Origin: Natrinema versiforme
Lineage (GTDB): Archaea; Halobacteriota; Halobacteria; Halobacteriales; Natrialbaceae
DNA: 64,000 nt
Direction of reading: 5' to 3'
Assembly: GCF_005576615.1 (NCBI RefSeq)
Contig: NZ_CP040331.1
Span: forward strand, 186,001 to 250,000
The position numbers and the translations under genes are program-made. Shown here one piece after another: positions 1-8,970 of the stretch (positions are counted from its first letter, which is position 1; every line of letters begins with the position of its first letter). Under the pieces are notes generated by a model. It worked only from the letters and a program-made list of their open reading frames with translations. It was not told where the DNA came from and did not search any database.

Positions 1-1
1 C

Positions 2-106
2 GGTCACAGCAGGCTCCGCAGACTCTTGCTCGGGAGCGTCTCCGAAGATATCGTCGCACGGGCGGACGGCAACGTTATGCTCGTACCGCCGGATCGAACG
101 GCGTAA
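2..106 (+). CDS. Universal stress protein (UspA family), C-terminal end only
   Basis: The last 34 codons of a gene entering from the left edge. They read GSVSEDIVARADGNVMLVPP near the end, which matches the closing beta-strand/helix of UspA-fold proteins (GS-x-S-x-x-I-x-x-x-A-x-x-x-V-x-x-V-P). The ATP-binding loop would lie outside the window, so the subclass cannot be told. The gene ends in TAA and faces the convergent regulator gene downstream. The family call rests on a short tail and is likely but not certain. Confidence 0.6.
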   Translation, partial: GHSRLRRLLLGSVSEDIVARADGNVMLVPPDRTA

Positions 107-146
107 CACGAGGGCGAACCGTCGGCTCACTCGAGCGTGAACCGGT

Positions 147-803
147 TCACCGATCGTGAGAGATGGAGTCGACGCGTTCGTCGGCAAACCAGTGTGCGAT
201 CGCGCTCTCCGCGCGATGCAGGACATCGCTACAGGTCGACTTGGTCACACCGAGCGCCGACGCGATGTCCGTCAGCGTCGCCTCGCGGGGAACGTCGTAG
301 TACCCCGCCTCGAGAGCGGTGCGGAAGACCTCGAGCTGCCGATCCGTCAACAGATTCTCTGCGTCGCTCGCGGCGACGGCGTGTACGTACTCGATGTGGT
401 ATTCAATACCACGCTCATCGAACGCGTCGCCGAGCATCGATAACCGGTCCGCACTCGTCGTCAGTTCCCAAGTCACCACGCCGTCTTCGACCGCAAACGG
501 CGTCTCCATTGGAACGCCGGCCTGCTGCATGGGAACGAGCAGTGACGGATTCGATGTCTCGACCTGCAGGAGTGCGGTCTCGTCGTGCTTCCAGAGCAAC
601 TCGAGGTCCCGGATATCGCTCCGCTCGTCGATCGCGGCGAGTATCGGGACTGGATTCGACGCCGCCAGTTCGATGACACCGATTGCGACGTCCGATCCCG
701 GCAGCACTGAACTGACTCGAAACGTAGTGTCGGGATAGGCCGTCGAAATCTCGTGGATCCAGAGCGATTCGGGGAGTTGGACGGTGAGTTTCGCCCGTGG
801 CAT
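147..803 (-). CDS. Bat-type helix-turn-helix transcriptional regulator
   Basis: A 218-residue protein with the usual two-part layout of haloarchaeal bacterio-opsin-activator-like regulators. The N-terminal alpha/beta sensor-like region spans about residues 1-150. The C-terminal HTH_10 domain starts at LTDRQLEVF and contains the recognition helix ALGVTKSTCSDVLHRAE. The start at 803 was chosen because the peptide MPRAKLTVQLPESLW is a typical N-terminus; an upstream ATG at 890 would add 29 residues unlike the family. No GAF/PAS domain or Cys cluster is seen. It is divergent from the membrane oxidase-like gene at 914, with about 110 bp between them, and probably controls it (inference). The signal it senses is unknown. 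Confidence 0.85.
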   Translation of the reverse strand: MPRAKLTVQLPESLWIHEISTAYPDTTFRVSSVLPGSDVAIGVIELAASNPVPILAAIDERSDIRDLELLWKHDETALLQVETSNPSLLVPMQQAGVPMETPFAVEDGVVTWELTTSADRLSMLGDAFDERGIEYHIEYVHAVAASDAENLLTDRQLEVFRTALEAGYYDVPREATLTDIASALGVTKSTCSDVLHRAESAIAHWFADERVDSISHDR

Positions 804-913
804 CAGTATTGATGGTTGGCAGTCGAACATCGTAGCATACGCTTCGAACATGTTCGAAGCAGCCTGCAATATTCGCGACAACGGATACACAGCGGCCGAT
901 CAAACGAACGTGT

Positions 914-2269
914 ATGGCTGATACGGATCCGTGCGACCCACGTCCAAGCGACTCCGAACACCGATCCACCCGGCGGACGGCTGATGGACCGACGCTCACT
1001 CTGACGCCGTTTCACGTTGCTGGCATCGCCTTCCTGTTTGTCGGTTTCGCGCTCGCTCTCTATCAGGGCCTTCAAGCGTTCGAACTCGTTCCGCAGGTGT
1101 CGTGGATCACGTGGACGCACATCCACTTCGTTACGATCGGCGCGTTCACGCAGTTGCTCTTCGGCACGCTGCCACAACTGACGGCGCGGAAACTCGAGCA
1201 ACCGGGACCGTCAGCAACGGCTATCAAAGCCGGTTTTCTCGGATTGAACGGCGCCGTACTACTCGCCTGGTACGGTCGTGCCTTTGGCGAGCCGCTGTGG
1301 TTCGACATCGGTCTTGGGACGATCTGGCTGCTCACGGGCTGGCTGTTCGCCGTCGTTCTCCTGATGGTACGCAGAAGCGACGGCGGGCGAGCGCGCGACC
1401 CGACCATTGGCTTTTACCTCCTCTCACCGTTCGTCTACCTGATCGGGCTCACGTTCGCGTTCGGACTGTACAGCCACGGCTGGGACGTCCCCGGCGGCTG
1501 GTACGGACTCCGGGAGGCACACGTCCACGCCAACGCGTGGGGGTTTCTGGGCCTCGCGGCGATCGGCACGCTGTACGATCTCTTTCCGCGGCTCGTGGAC
1601 GCGGAGCTATACAGCGACCGCCTGAAACGATACTCGTTCCCGCTGTTTGCACTCGGTATCGTCCCGCTCGTCGTCGGACCGGTGCTCGGCATGGGGAAGA
1701 CGGTGACCGCGATCGGACTAGTACTGTACGCCGCCGGCTATGTTCTCTATATTTACACGCTCGCTCAAACCTACCGGGCCGGCACGCCGAGCGGGACAGC
1801 GCTCTCGGTGCTCGTCGCCCAGCTGTGGATCCTCAGCCCAGCGAGTTTCGCCCCGTTCATCTTGTTCAGCATGCCACTCGGTATCCCCGACCCGTGGATC
1901 GAGACCGGCGCATTGCACTTCCTTTTCATCGGCTGGGCGCTTCCAATCGCGCTCGCGGGCTCGCTGCTCGTCGCCCGCACTCTCGAGTGGCCCCACGGAA
2001 CCGCTCGAGGTGACGGCGGAGACAGCCGCGTCGACGGACTCGTCCCCGCGAAGCGTCTCCCGTCGGCCGTCGGACCGAAGTCCGTCCTCGCCTGGAACCT
2101 CGCGGTCCTCGCCGTCGGGATCGGCTTCTTCTATCAGGACCAGTCGTGGTCGGCGCTACTGTACGGCTCGGGATTCACTGTCCTCCTCTCACTCTGGGGG
2201 TACTATCTGCTGAAGATCGTCGAACAGCGGTGGTCAGCCCGCGCGCAGACGTCGTCAACTCGAGTGTGA
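914..2269 (+). CDS. Heme-copper-oxidase subunit I-like membrane protein
   Basis: A 451-residue polytopic protein with about 12 predicted membrane helices after a 30-residue hydrophilic N-terminus. Candidate metal-binding histidines lie in WTHIHFVTIGAF (about residue 65) and EAHVHANAWGF (about residue 205), a spacing like that of cytochrome oxidase subunit I or NorB relatives. Other histidine motifs of true terminal oxidases are not evident and no subunit II gene is adjacent. It may be a heme-binding membrane protein with a role in nitric oxide or oxygen metabolism rather than a complete oxidase. The divergent Bat-type regulator fits a gas- or redox-responsive unit (inference). The fold class is fairly sure, the function is not. 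Confidence 0.6.
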   Translation: MADTDPCDPRPSDSEHRSTRRTADGPTLTLTPFHVAGIAFLFVGFALALYQGLQAFELVPQVSWITWTHIHFVTIGAFTQLLFGTLPQLTARKLEQPGPSATAIKAGFLGLNGAVLLAWYGRAFGEPLWFDIGLGTIWLLTGWLFAVVLLMVRRSDGGRARDPTIGFYLLSPFVYLIGLTFAFGLYSHGWDVPGGWYGLREAHVHANAWGFLGLAAIGTLYDLFPRLVDAELYSDRLKRYSFPLFALGIVPLVVGPVLGMGKTVTAIGLVLYAAGYVLYIYTLAQTYRAGTPSGTALSVLVAQLWILSPASFAPFILFSMPLGIPDPWIETGALHFLFIGWALPIALAGSLLVARTLEWPHGTARGDGGDSRVDGLVPAKRLPSAVGPKSVLAWNLAVLAVGIGFFYQDQSWSALLYGSGFTVLLSLWGYYLLKIVEQRWSARAQTSSTRV

Positions 2270-2351
2270 TTTCCGGACTCGACGAGAAAAGCGTTGTATA
2301 CACCGTCGTCGGGATATCGCGTTCAAAGCCGCTCACAGTCAGCGGCCTGCG

Positions 2352-2676
2352 CTATTCTGAGTTCTCGCCGAGTGACCGTGTTTCATCAACATCGCTCGGC
2401 TGTAGTTGGCGAACGAGATTCAGGTGCATGAGATGTAGGTGCATCCCGATACCGTACAATATTAGTCCCAATCCGACGAAAATGAGCGGAAGGAGTATCG
2501 ATTCAATTGCCTGAGAGACACTCTCAAGATTCGCCGGCAGAACGCCTATAATCGTCAAGAGAAATGCGCTCACGATCACAAGGTAGCCGACACGGACTGC
2601 GCGGGGAGTAGTTTCCTATCTGCTGAATCCGATTCTCGATCTCGTCATTAGTGGGAGTCGATTTCTCGGAAGTCAT
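2352..2676 (-). pseudogene. Small two-helix membrane protein, broken by a frameshift
   Basis: Two reading frames join into one plausible protein of about 108 residues. The first starts at 2676 (MTSEKSTPTNDEIENRIQQ) and stays sensible up to IQQIGN near 2611. In the frame shifted by one base the reading continues as TPRAVRVGYLVIVSAFLL and then through two hydrophobic segments (about 2400-2580) to GENSE and a stop at 2352. The codon after GGA AAC appears to carry one extra T. The second part begins mid-helix, which argues that it is not an independent gene. It resembles small conserved haloarchaeal membrane proteins of unknown function. It may be a real inactivation or a sequencing error. Confidence 0.6.
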
Positions 2677-3398
2677 AGCCACGTGTGAGCGACTAGTGGG
2701 TTCGGTGGAATAATTGTTCAACTTGCAGCCATCGGTCGACCGTTTCACACGATCAGCAATCAGAGGGGCAGGTTGCGTACAGAAACGCTGGATTGCGATC
2801 ACCTCAGCAATCACCGTCTGCCCAGCTCTGTCGCAGCATCCGCCAAACCTCCGTCTTCAAAAGTGGCGATTGTCACACAGCGATGGTCTCGTCTCAAACA
2901 CCGGACCTCAGATCACTGCAAGAGACTTCTGATCGTTCCGGTTTTCTCGTGACGGACAGCATGTAATGCTAGTCCGCCGTGAATGTTTGCGTTCTCGTCT
3001 CTTCACTAGCCGGGTACACTTTCTATATCTCGGCCCGACTACGCTATGGCGATCGCCTCTCGAGTCGGAAACGGTCGCGGAGATGCACCGTCGGCAGTTC
3101 ACCAACGACAAACGGAATGGGAGGTGGTGCGAGACGCGACGAAGCGGTCTTGGGTCACCGCAGCAGCCACGAGAGCGGTCGATACGGTACTTCACTACCC
3201 GATCAAACGGGCGGTGTCAACGCCGTGGTATGGTTCATTACTGGACTCGAGGACGATCTGTTCCCGGTCTGCTCAGCCCGAACGATGTGAGAGTCGGCCG
3301 GCGATCCGCGACGAGACCAGTGCGAGTCCAAACCGGCCATATTATATTGTAGTTGGTTCACAAAACCGTTATTGCTGTGGAAACCGTACCGTCGATCG
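2677..3398. other. Intergenic region, no convincing gene
   Basis: About 720 bp between the frameshifted membrane gene and thioredoxin. Several overlapping open frames exist on both strands, but they lack homology cues, are arginine/serine-rich and resemble high-GC shadow frames. The plus frame from about 3046 contains a stretch (residues 24-65) with somewhat more protein-like composition and may be a decayed gene. The only regulatory signal seen is the AT-rich box just before thioredoxin. Confidence 0.4.
3339..3348 (+). promoter_or_regulatory. Probable TATA box of the thioredoxin gene
   Basis: ATATTATATT lies about 55 bp before the ATG at 3399, in otherwise GC-rich DNA. Transcription would start near 3370 and leave a leader of roughly 28 nt. 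Confidence 0.45.
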
Positions 3399-3833
3399 AT
3401 GAGCGACTCCGCAAACGACGAACGCCAACGGATCCGTGAACAGAAGAAGCGAGAGCTGCAGGAACGTCTCGAGAACGGCGGGGGCCTCGGTGCGGCCGAC
3501 AGGGAGAGCACCGCACCCGACGAGCCAATCGCGATCACAGGCCAGGGTCACCTCGACGAGGTCGTCGGAGAGCACGACGTTGTCCTCGTGGACTGTTACG
3601 CCGACTGGTGTGGCCCCTGTCAGATGATGGAGCCGACGATCGAGGCTCTCGCCGCGGAGACCGACGCCGCCGTCGCGAAGGTCGACGTCGACGCTCACCA
3701 GCAGATCGCCCAGCAACTGGGCACTCGCGGCGTCCCGACGCTCGTCCTCTACGCCGACGGCCAGCCGGTCGAGCGGATGGTTGGCGTCCAGGACCGCGGA
3801 ACGCTGGAGGGGCTAATCGAGCAACACGCGTAG
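3399..3833 (+). CDS. trxA: Thioredoxin
   Basis: A 144-residue cytoplasmic thiol-disulfide oxidoreductase. The thioredoxin fold carries the active site ADWCGPCQMM, and the cis-Pro loop reads RGVPTLVLYADG. A charged N-terminal extension of about 45 residues (RQRIREQKKRELQERLE) precedes the fold and is common in haloarchaeal thioredoxins. The start at 3399 (MSDSANDERQ) was preferred over an upstream ATG at 3372 because it agrees with the TATA position. It is followed after 110 bp by the DUF1684 gene on the same strand. No thioredoxin reductase is nearby. Confidence 0.92.
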   Translation: MSDSANDERQRIREQKKRELQERLENGGGLGAADRESTAPDEPIAITGQGHLDEVVGEHDVVLVDCYADWCGPCQMMEPTIEALAAETDAAVAKVDVDAHQQIAQQLGTRGVPTLVLYADGQPVERMVGVQDRGTLEGLIEQHA

Positions 3834-3943
3834 TGACGCACCTGCCGAGGCCACGGCAGTCGATAGTGATTATCTGAACAGCGTCCTGGTCCGACCTAAA
3901 TACGGGGACCGGCGACACGACCACGACACACTGACCTTCAGCC

Positions 3944-4483
3944 ATGACCACCGATTGGCGGCGAGCGATCGAGACGCAACGGGAAAGGAAAGACCGGTAC
4001 TTTGGCGGCGACCCGCACTCGCCGATTCAGTCGGACAAGCGCGAGTCGTTCGACGGCCTCGAGTATTACCCGATCGACGAGGCATACCGGTTCGAACTGC
4101 TGCTGCACGAGTACAACGACCCTGAACCGGTCACCGTCGGGACGAGCACCGACGGCGAGCGGAAGTATCTTCGGTGGGGCGAGTTCCGATTCACCGTCGA
4201 CGGCGAAGACATCACACTGCAGGCCTACAAGGCGGATCCGGACGACGATCGGCTCTGGGTCCCGTTCCGAGACGCGACCAGCGGCGACGAGACCTATGGC
4301 GCCGGTCGGTACCTCGACCTCGAAGGCGACGCCCACCGAACGGGCGACGAAAACTGGATCCTCGACTTCAACGAGGCGTACAATCCGACGTGCGCGTACT
4401 CGGATCGGTACGAATGCCCGCTCCCGCCGACGGAAAACTGGCTCGAGGTCCCGATCGAGGCCGGCGAACAGGCGTACCACTGA
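3944..4483 (+). CDS. DUF1684 family protein
   Basis: A 179-residue protein matching the DUF1684 pattern. The central beta-rich part has GEFRFTVDGEDITLQAYK and LWVPFRDATSGDETYGAGRY. The conserved C-terminal block has LDFNEAYNPTCAYS followed by CPLPPTENWLEVPIEAGE. No signal peptide or membrane segment is seen. The biochemical function of the family is unknown to me. The gene stands alone between thioredoxin and the MetE-like gene. Confidence 0.85.
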   Translation: MTTDWRRAIETQRERKDRYFGGDPHSPIQSDKRESFDGLEYYPIDEAYRFELLLHEYNDPEPVTVGTSTDGERKYLRWGEFRFTVDGEDITLQAYKADPDDDRLWVPFRDATSGDETYGAGRYLDLEGDAHRTGDENWILDFNEAYNPTCAYSDRYECPLPPTENWLEVPIEAGEQAYH

Positions 4484-4588
4484 CGATGATTCCGGACTAA
4501 TTCGGCGCCCTCGACGGAATTTCGCTGTTTTCGAACGTCGTAGGCGCTATCGAACCACCGTGACCGTCGATCGTGAGAATACCACCAG

Positions 4589-4597
4589 TTATATTAT
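4589..4597 (+). promoter_or_regulatory. Probable TATA box of the MetE-like gene
   Basis: TTATATTAT sits about 35 bp upstream of the ATG at 4629, in a locally AT-rich patch. The expected start site near 4622 would give an almost leaderless transcript. Confidence 0.5.
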
Positions 4598-4628
4598 CTA
4601 CTGAAACTATTACTCACAAGAGTACCCC

Positions 4629-5783
4629 ATGACGACCACTGAAGACCGAATCCGAACGACGCACATCGGGAGCCTTCCCCGCCCGCCGGCGCTTCTCGAC
4701 CTCCTCGAGGCGCGTCAGAACGACGAACCGGTCGACGAGGACGAGTGGAACGAAACCGTCGCAGAGGCCACGCGGGCCGTCGTCGAGCGACAGGACGATG
4801 TCGGGCTCGACGTCGTCAACAACGGCGAACAGTCACGGGTCTCGTTCAACTGGTACGTTGCGGACCGTCTGAGCGGGATTGACGGGAAGCGCGAGCAGGA
4901 GCTCTGGGCGGACCTCCAGGAGTTCCCCGAGTACGCCGAGGAGACGTTCAAGACGGATGTCATCGATCTCTCGATGCAGCCCGTCGTCGACGGTCCCATC
5001 GAGTACACCGGCCACGGGGAAGCCGAGGATGAACTCGAGGAGTTCCGAGACGCGCTCGAGACCGTCGACGCCGACTTCGAGGGGACGTTTATGACCTCGG
5101 CGTCGCCGAGCATCGTCGCAACCACGCACGTCAACGAGTACTACGACAGCTACGAGGAGTTCCTCTTCGCCGTCGCGGACGCGATGCAAGCGGAGTACGA
5201 ACTGGTCGCCGAGACCGGAACGACCCTTCAGATCGACGCGCCCGAACTCCTCACCATCGGCCAGACGGCGGCCTACGCGGACGAACCGCTCGAAGAGATC
5301 AGAGCAGCCACGCGCCTCCACGTCGAGGCGCTCAACGAGGCCCTCGAGAACGTCCCCGCCGAGCAGGTCCGCCTCCACACCTGCTGGGGGAGCTACGAGG
5401 GCCCCCACCACCTCGACGCGGACCTCGTTGACCTCCTGCCGGAGATCTACGAGGCCGACATCACCGGACTGAGCGTCGAACAGGCCAACCCCCGTCACCA
5501 GCACGAGTACCGCGCGTTCGCCGAGCAGCCGCTTCCCGACGGCTGGACGCTGATGCCCGGCGTCGTCGACGTCAAGACGAACATCATCGACCACCCGGAG
5601 ACGATCGCGGACCGCCTCGAGCGCGTCGCGGACGCGGTCGACGAGTCGACGCCGATCGTCGCCGCGCCCGACTGCGGCTTCGGCACGCAGGCCGGCCTCG
5701 GCATGGTCGACCCCGAGATCGCGTGGGCCAAACTCGAGGCGCTCGTCGAGGGCGCCGAGATCGCGACCGAGCGCGTCTACTGA
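4629..5783 (+). CDS. Cobalamin-independent methionine synthase II family protein
   Basis: A 384-residue single TIM-barrel protein of the MetE C-terminal/UROD superfamily. The family start IRTTHIGSLPRP is clear. Later come a conserved zinc-site-like segment (HTCWGSYEGPHH, His and Cys ligand candidates) and the C-terminal AAPDCGFGTQAG with the second Cys of the zinc site. True MetE has an extra N-terminal barrel that is missing here. This short form in haloarchaea may use a different methyl donor, or act as an epoxyalkane:CoM-transferase-like or methylcobamide-linked methyltransferase. The exact substrate is uncertain. It has its own promoter and ends about 57 bp before the convergent kinase gene. 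Confidence 0.85.
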   Translation: MTTTEDRIRTTHIGSLPRPPALLDLLEARQNDEPVDEDEWNETVAEATRAVVERQDDVGLDVVNNGEQSRVSFNWYVADRLSGIDGKREQELWADLQEFPEYAEETFKTDVIDLSMQPVVDGPIEYTGHGEAEDELEEFRDALETVDADFEGTFMTSASPSIVATTHVNEYYDSYEEFLFAVADAMQAEYELVAETGTTLQIDAPELLTIGQTAAYADEPLEEIRAATRLHVEALNEALENVPAEQVRLHTCWGSYEGPHHLDADLVDLLPEIYEADITGLSVEQANPRHQHEYRAFAEQPLPDGWTLMPGVVDVKTNIIDHPETIADRLERVADAVDESTPIVAAPDCGFGTQAGLGMVDPEIAWAKLEALVEGAEIATERVY

Positions 5784-5840
5784 CGGCCGCCTCTTGGGCC
5801 GCCGGGTGGAAGCCCGTCCGGTGAGCGGTCCGCTCGCGTC

Positions 5841-8800
5841 TCACGCGAGCGGAAGCGTGAGCGAGAACGTCGATCCCTCACCGGGTTCCGACTCGACCCA
5901 GATGCGGCCGCCGTGCCGTTCGACGATCCGCCGAGCGAGGGTCAGTCCCATCCCGGTTCCCTCGTGTTCCTCGTGCGTGTGCAAGCGCCGGAAGATCTCG
6001 AAGATCCGGTCCTGATCGTCGGGGTCGATCCCGATTCCCTCGTCCCGAACCGAGAGTAAGCACTGCCGTCCGCGCCGTTCCGTCTCGATATCGATTCGGG
6101 GCCGCTCGTCGCCGCTATACGTGATCGCGTTGGTGACGAGATTCTGAAGTACCCGTCGCAACTGACTGGCGTCGCCGCGAACGGTCGGCAACGATTCCGC
6201 CGTGATCTCCGCGCCGGTCTCCTCGATCCGGAACTGCAGGTCGTCGAGGACCTCGTCGAGCAGTTCGTCGAGGTCGACCGACTCGAACGACTCCCCTTGC
6301 GTATCGACCCGGGAGTATTCGAGCAGCCCATCGATCATCTCCGTCATCCGTTCGGCGCCGTCGACGGCGAACTCGAGGAACTCTGTCGCCTCCCCGTCCA
6401 GGTCGTCGCCGTAACGGCTCTCGAGCAGTTGCAAGTAGCTCGAGACCATCCGCAGCGGCTCCTGTAGATCGTGGCTCGCCGCGTAGGCGAACTGCTCTAA
6501 GCGCTCGTTCGATTCCTCGAGTTTCCGTTTGTACTCGTCGCGCTCGGTGACGTCGACCGCGACGAGCATCCCCGCGAACACGTCGCCATCGTCGTCCCTG
6601 ACAGGAACGATGTGGACGTTCCAGATGTGATCGCGAAACGAGACGTCCGTTTCGGTCGATTCACCGCCGAAGACGGACCGGAGCGCCGGCTCGAGTTCGG
6701 TGACGAGTTCGTCGGGGTAGACGTCGTGGATCGTCTTTCCCTCGAGTTCCTCGGGGGGAAGATCGATCTCGTCGAGGATTTGCCCGTCCGCGAAGGTATA
6801 CCGGAGTTCCTCGTCGAACATCGTGATCACGCCGTTCGGGAAGCTCTCGACCAGCGTCCGGTAGCGCCGTTCGCTCTCCTCGAGCCTGCGTTGATACGCG
6901 AGCCGCTCGGTGACGTCCCTGACGACGCCGATCCGGCGGTACGTCCCGGATTCGGCGACGTGGGTCGTCACCGCCGTTTCGGTGGGGACCGCCTCGCCGT
7001 CGGCCGTCTGGATCGTTGCCTCCAGTTTCGTCGCGCTCGACTCGTCGGCGACGGCTTGAGCGCGTTCGAGTACCTCGTCGTCGACGACAAGCGACTCGCG
7101 TGCGCCGAGCAGTTCCTCGCGGTCGTAGCCGGTCAGTTCGGCGAACGCCCGATTGACGACGGTGAATCGGCCCTCGTCGTCGACCGTGTAAACGCCGTCG
7201 TCGATCGCCTCGATGATCGTTCGATACTTCTCCAGTTTCCGCTCCCGTTCTTTCTGCGCCGTGACGTCGGCGTCGATTCCGACGATGTGCTGGACCGTCC
7301 CGTCGTCGTCGGTGACTGGGACCGCCCGGGCGTGAATCCACCGCTGCTCGCCGTTCGGTCTGACGATCCGAAACTCCTCATCGAACCGCCCGTCCGGCAG
7401 TGCGGTGTAGGCCTCGCGGACCCGGTCTCGGTCCGCCGGGTGGACGAGTTCGAGCCACGAGAGCCCGTCGTCGTACAGGTTTTCGCGGTCGTGTCCGAAG
7501 ACGTCCTCGTAGGCGGGGTTCGCGTAGACGTACTCCGCGGGGTCCGCGTCGGTCAACCAGATGACCTCCTCGAGGTGTTCGCTGAGCGTTCTGAATCGGC
7601 GTTCCTGCTCTCGAAGCGCCGCCTCCATCCGGTTGCGCTCGGTTACGTCCCGGACCACACCGATCCGCGTTTCGTCGCCGTCCTCGTCCAGAATAACGAA
7701 TCGATTCTCGACCGTCCGGGTCTCGTCCGGACCGGCGTCGATCGTCTCCTCGAACATCGGTGGTTTCCCCTCGCTTCCGTCGCTCCACTGTTCGGCCTCG
7801 ATGGAGGCGAACTCCTCGCCGAACACCGTCGAGGCGTGTCGCCCCTGCAGTTCCGCCCGCGAGAACGGGGTCAGGTCGGCGAACGAATCGTTGACCAGTT
7901 CGAACCGACGCTCCTCGTCGAGAACGTAGATGCCCTCGTGGGCCGTTTCGACGACCGTTTCGTACCGCTCGAGCTCTCGACTACGCTCGAACCGATCGGT
8001 GATGTCCTCAATCGCGAAGACGACGCCGTCGATTTCGTCGTTGTCACCGTCGGAGAGCGGCGCGCCGCTGATCGAGAGCCACACCCGCTGACCGTCCGGC
8101 CGCAAGACCCCGCTGACCTGATCGAACACCGGTTCGCCGGACTCGAGGATCCGGGAGAACGGCAACTCCGCCGACGAAAGGGAATGGCCGTCGGGACCGA
8201 TCTCGTCCCACTCGGGATCGTCGAACCGCAACTCGTCGATCCGCTCTTTGCTACGACCGAAGATTTCTTCGGCGCGATCGTTTGCGAAGCGCATCTCGCC
8301 ATCGGTATCGACGATCGTGATGCCGATCGGACTCGTTTCGACGATCTTGTCCTTGAGGGACGCCTCCGCGTCTCTGCGCCGGTTCGCTCGCTCCCGATCG
8401 ACGACCGAACCGAGGACGTTCGCGACGCTCTGGACAAACGCCGCGTCCGAGTCGTCGAACGCGTCCGTCGTCGTGTAGATAGCGAGGACGCCCCACGGCC
8501 CCTCTGTCGAGCCGATACTGGCGCAGATGACGCTGCTGATCGTCCGGTCGGGGAGAAACGGCGGCCGGTCGAACTGATCGCTGGTTTCGAGGTCGACGAC
8601 GACGGGGTCGTCCGCCGTCAGCGCCGTTCCGTGTGCGGTATTGCGACCGGATGCAGTCGTCTTCGTTCCGATGCGATCGTCGTCGATCCCGTTTCCGCCG
8701 CGGATCAGGAACCGATTGTCGCCCGGAGCCGATTCGAGAACGGTCGCGAACTCGGCCTCGAGTACGTCACTGACCGCCGTGACGGCGCTGTCGATCAACT

Positions 8801-8912
8801 CGTTCGGATCGTCCGTGTCGAACGCCCGGCGACCGAGGTCTGCAACGAGCCTCTGCTGTCGGATAGCAGCGTCCGCCGTCGAGTTCCCATCCGAACGAGG
8901 AGAGGGTGTCAT
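5841..8912 (-). CDS. Sensor histidine kinase with GAF and five PAS domains
   Basis: A soluble kinase of about 1023 residues. An N-terminal GAF-like domain spans about residues 20-170. Five PAS domains follow; examples are SPIGITIVDTDGEMRFAN, HEGIYVLDEERRFELVN, DADPAEYVYANPAYEDVF and DDGVYTVDDEGRFTVVN. The HisKA domain has its phospho-acceptor in ASHDLQEPLRM (His about 814). The HATPase domain shows N box NLVTNAITYSG, G1 DEGIGI and G2 GTGMGL. The start at 8912 (MTPSPRSDGN) was chosen over one at 9080, whose extra 56 residues are out of character. No transmembrane segment and no partner response regulator are nearby, as is usual for orphan haloarchaeal kinases. Confidence 0.9.
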   Translation of the reverse strand: MTPSPRSDGNSTADAAIRQQRLVADLGRRAFDTDDPNELIDSAVTAVSDVLEAEFATVLESAPGDNRFLIRGGNGIDDDRIGTKTTASGRNTAHGTALTADDPVVVDLETSDQFDRPPFLPDRTISSVICASIGSTEGPWGVLAIYTTTDAFDDSDAAFVQSVANVLGSVVDRERANRRRDAEASLKDKIVETSPIGITIVDTDGEMRFANDRAEEIFGRSKERIDELRFDDPEWDEIGPDGHSLSSAELPFSRILESGEPVFDQVSGVLRPDGQRVWLSISGAPLSDGDNDEIDGVVFAIEDITDRFERSRELERYETVVETAHEGIYVLDEERRFELVNDSFADLTPFSRAELQGRHASTVFGEEFASIEAEQWSDGSEGKPPMFEETIDAGPDETRTVENRFVILDEDGDETRIGVVRDVTERNRMEAALREQERRFRTLSEHLEEVIWLTDADPAEYVYANPAYEDVFGHDRENLYDDGLSWLELVHPADRDRVREAYTALPDGRFDEEFRIVRPNGEQRWIHARAVPVTDDDGTVQHIVGIDADVTAQKERERKLEKYRTIIEAIDDGVYTVDDEGRFTVVNRAFAELTGYDREELLGARESLVVDDEVLERAQAVADESSATKLEATIQTADGEAVPTETAVTTHVAESGTYRRIGVVRDVTERLAYQRRLEESERRYRTLVESFPNGVITMFDEELRYTFADGQILDEIDLPPEELEGKTIHDVYPDELVTELEPALRSVFGGESTETDVSFRDHIWNVHIVPVRDDDGDVFAGMLVAVDVTERDEYKRKLEESNERLEQFAYAASHDLQEPLRMVSSYLQLLESRYGDDLDGEATEFLEFAVDGAERMTEMIDGLLEYSRVDTQGESFESVDLDELLDEVLDDLQFRIEETGAEITAESLPTVRGDASQLRRVLQNLVTNAITYSGDERPRIDIETERRGRQCLLSVRDEGIGIDPDDQDRIFEIFRRLHTHEEHEGTGMGLTLARRIVERHGGRIWVESEPGEGSTFSLTLPLA

Positions 8913-8970
8913 TGTCCGTGCTAGAAAGGCGAAGCAGTATAAGGCCACCTTCTCGAACGGGACGGTGCCG

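Noticed and set aside
2966-3402. Overlapping short frames before thioredoxin
   Set aside because: Composition is Arg/Ser-rich and no domain is visible. One frame (from 3046) has a protein-like stretch but not enough to call a gene.
6612-8924. Plus-strand open frame of 770 codons
   Set aside because: It is the antisense of the histidine kinase, whose PAS, HisKA and HATPase motifs are clear on the minus strand. High GC keeps the opposite frame open.
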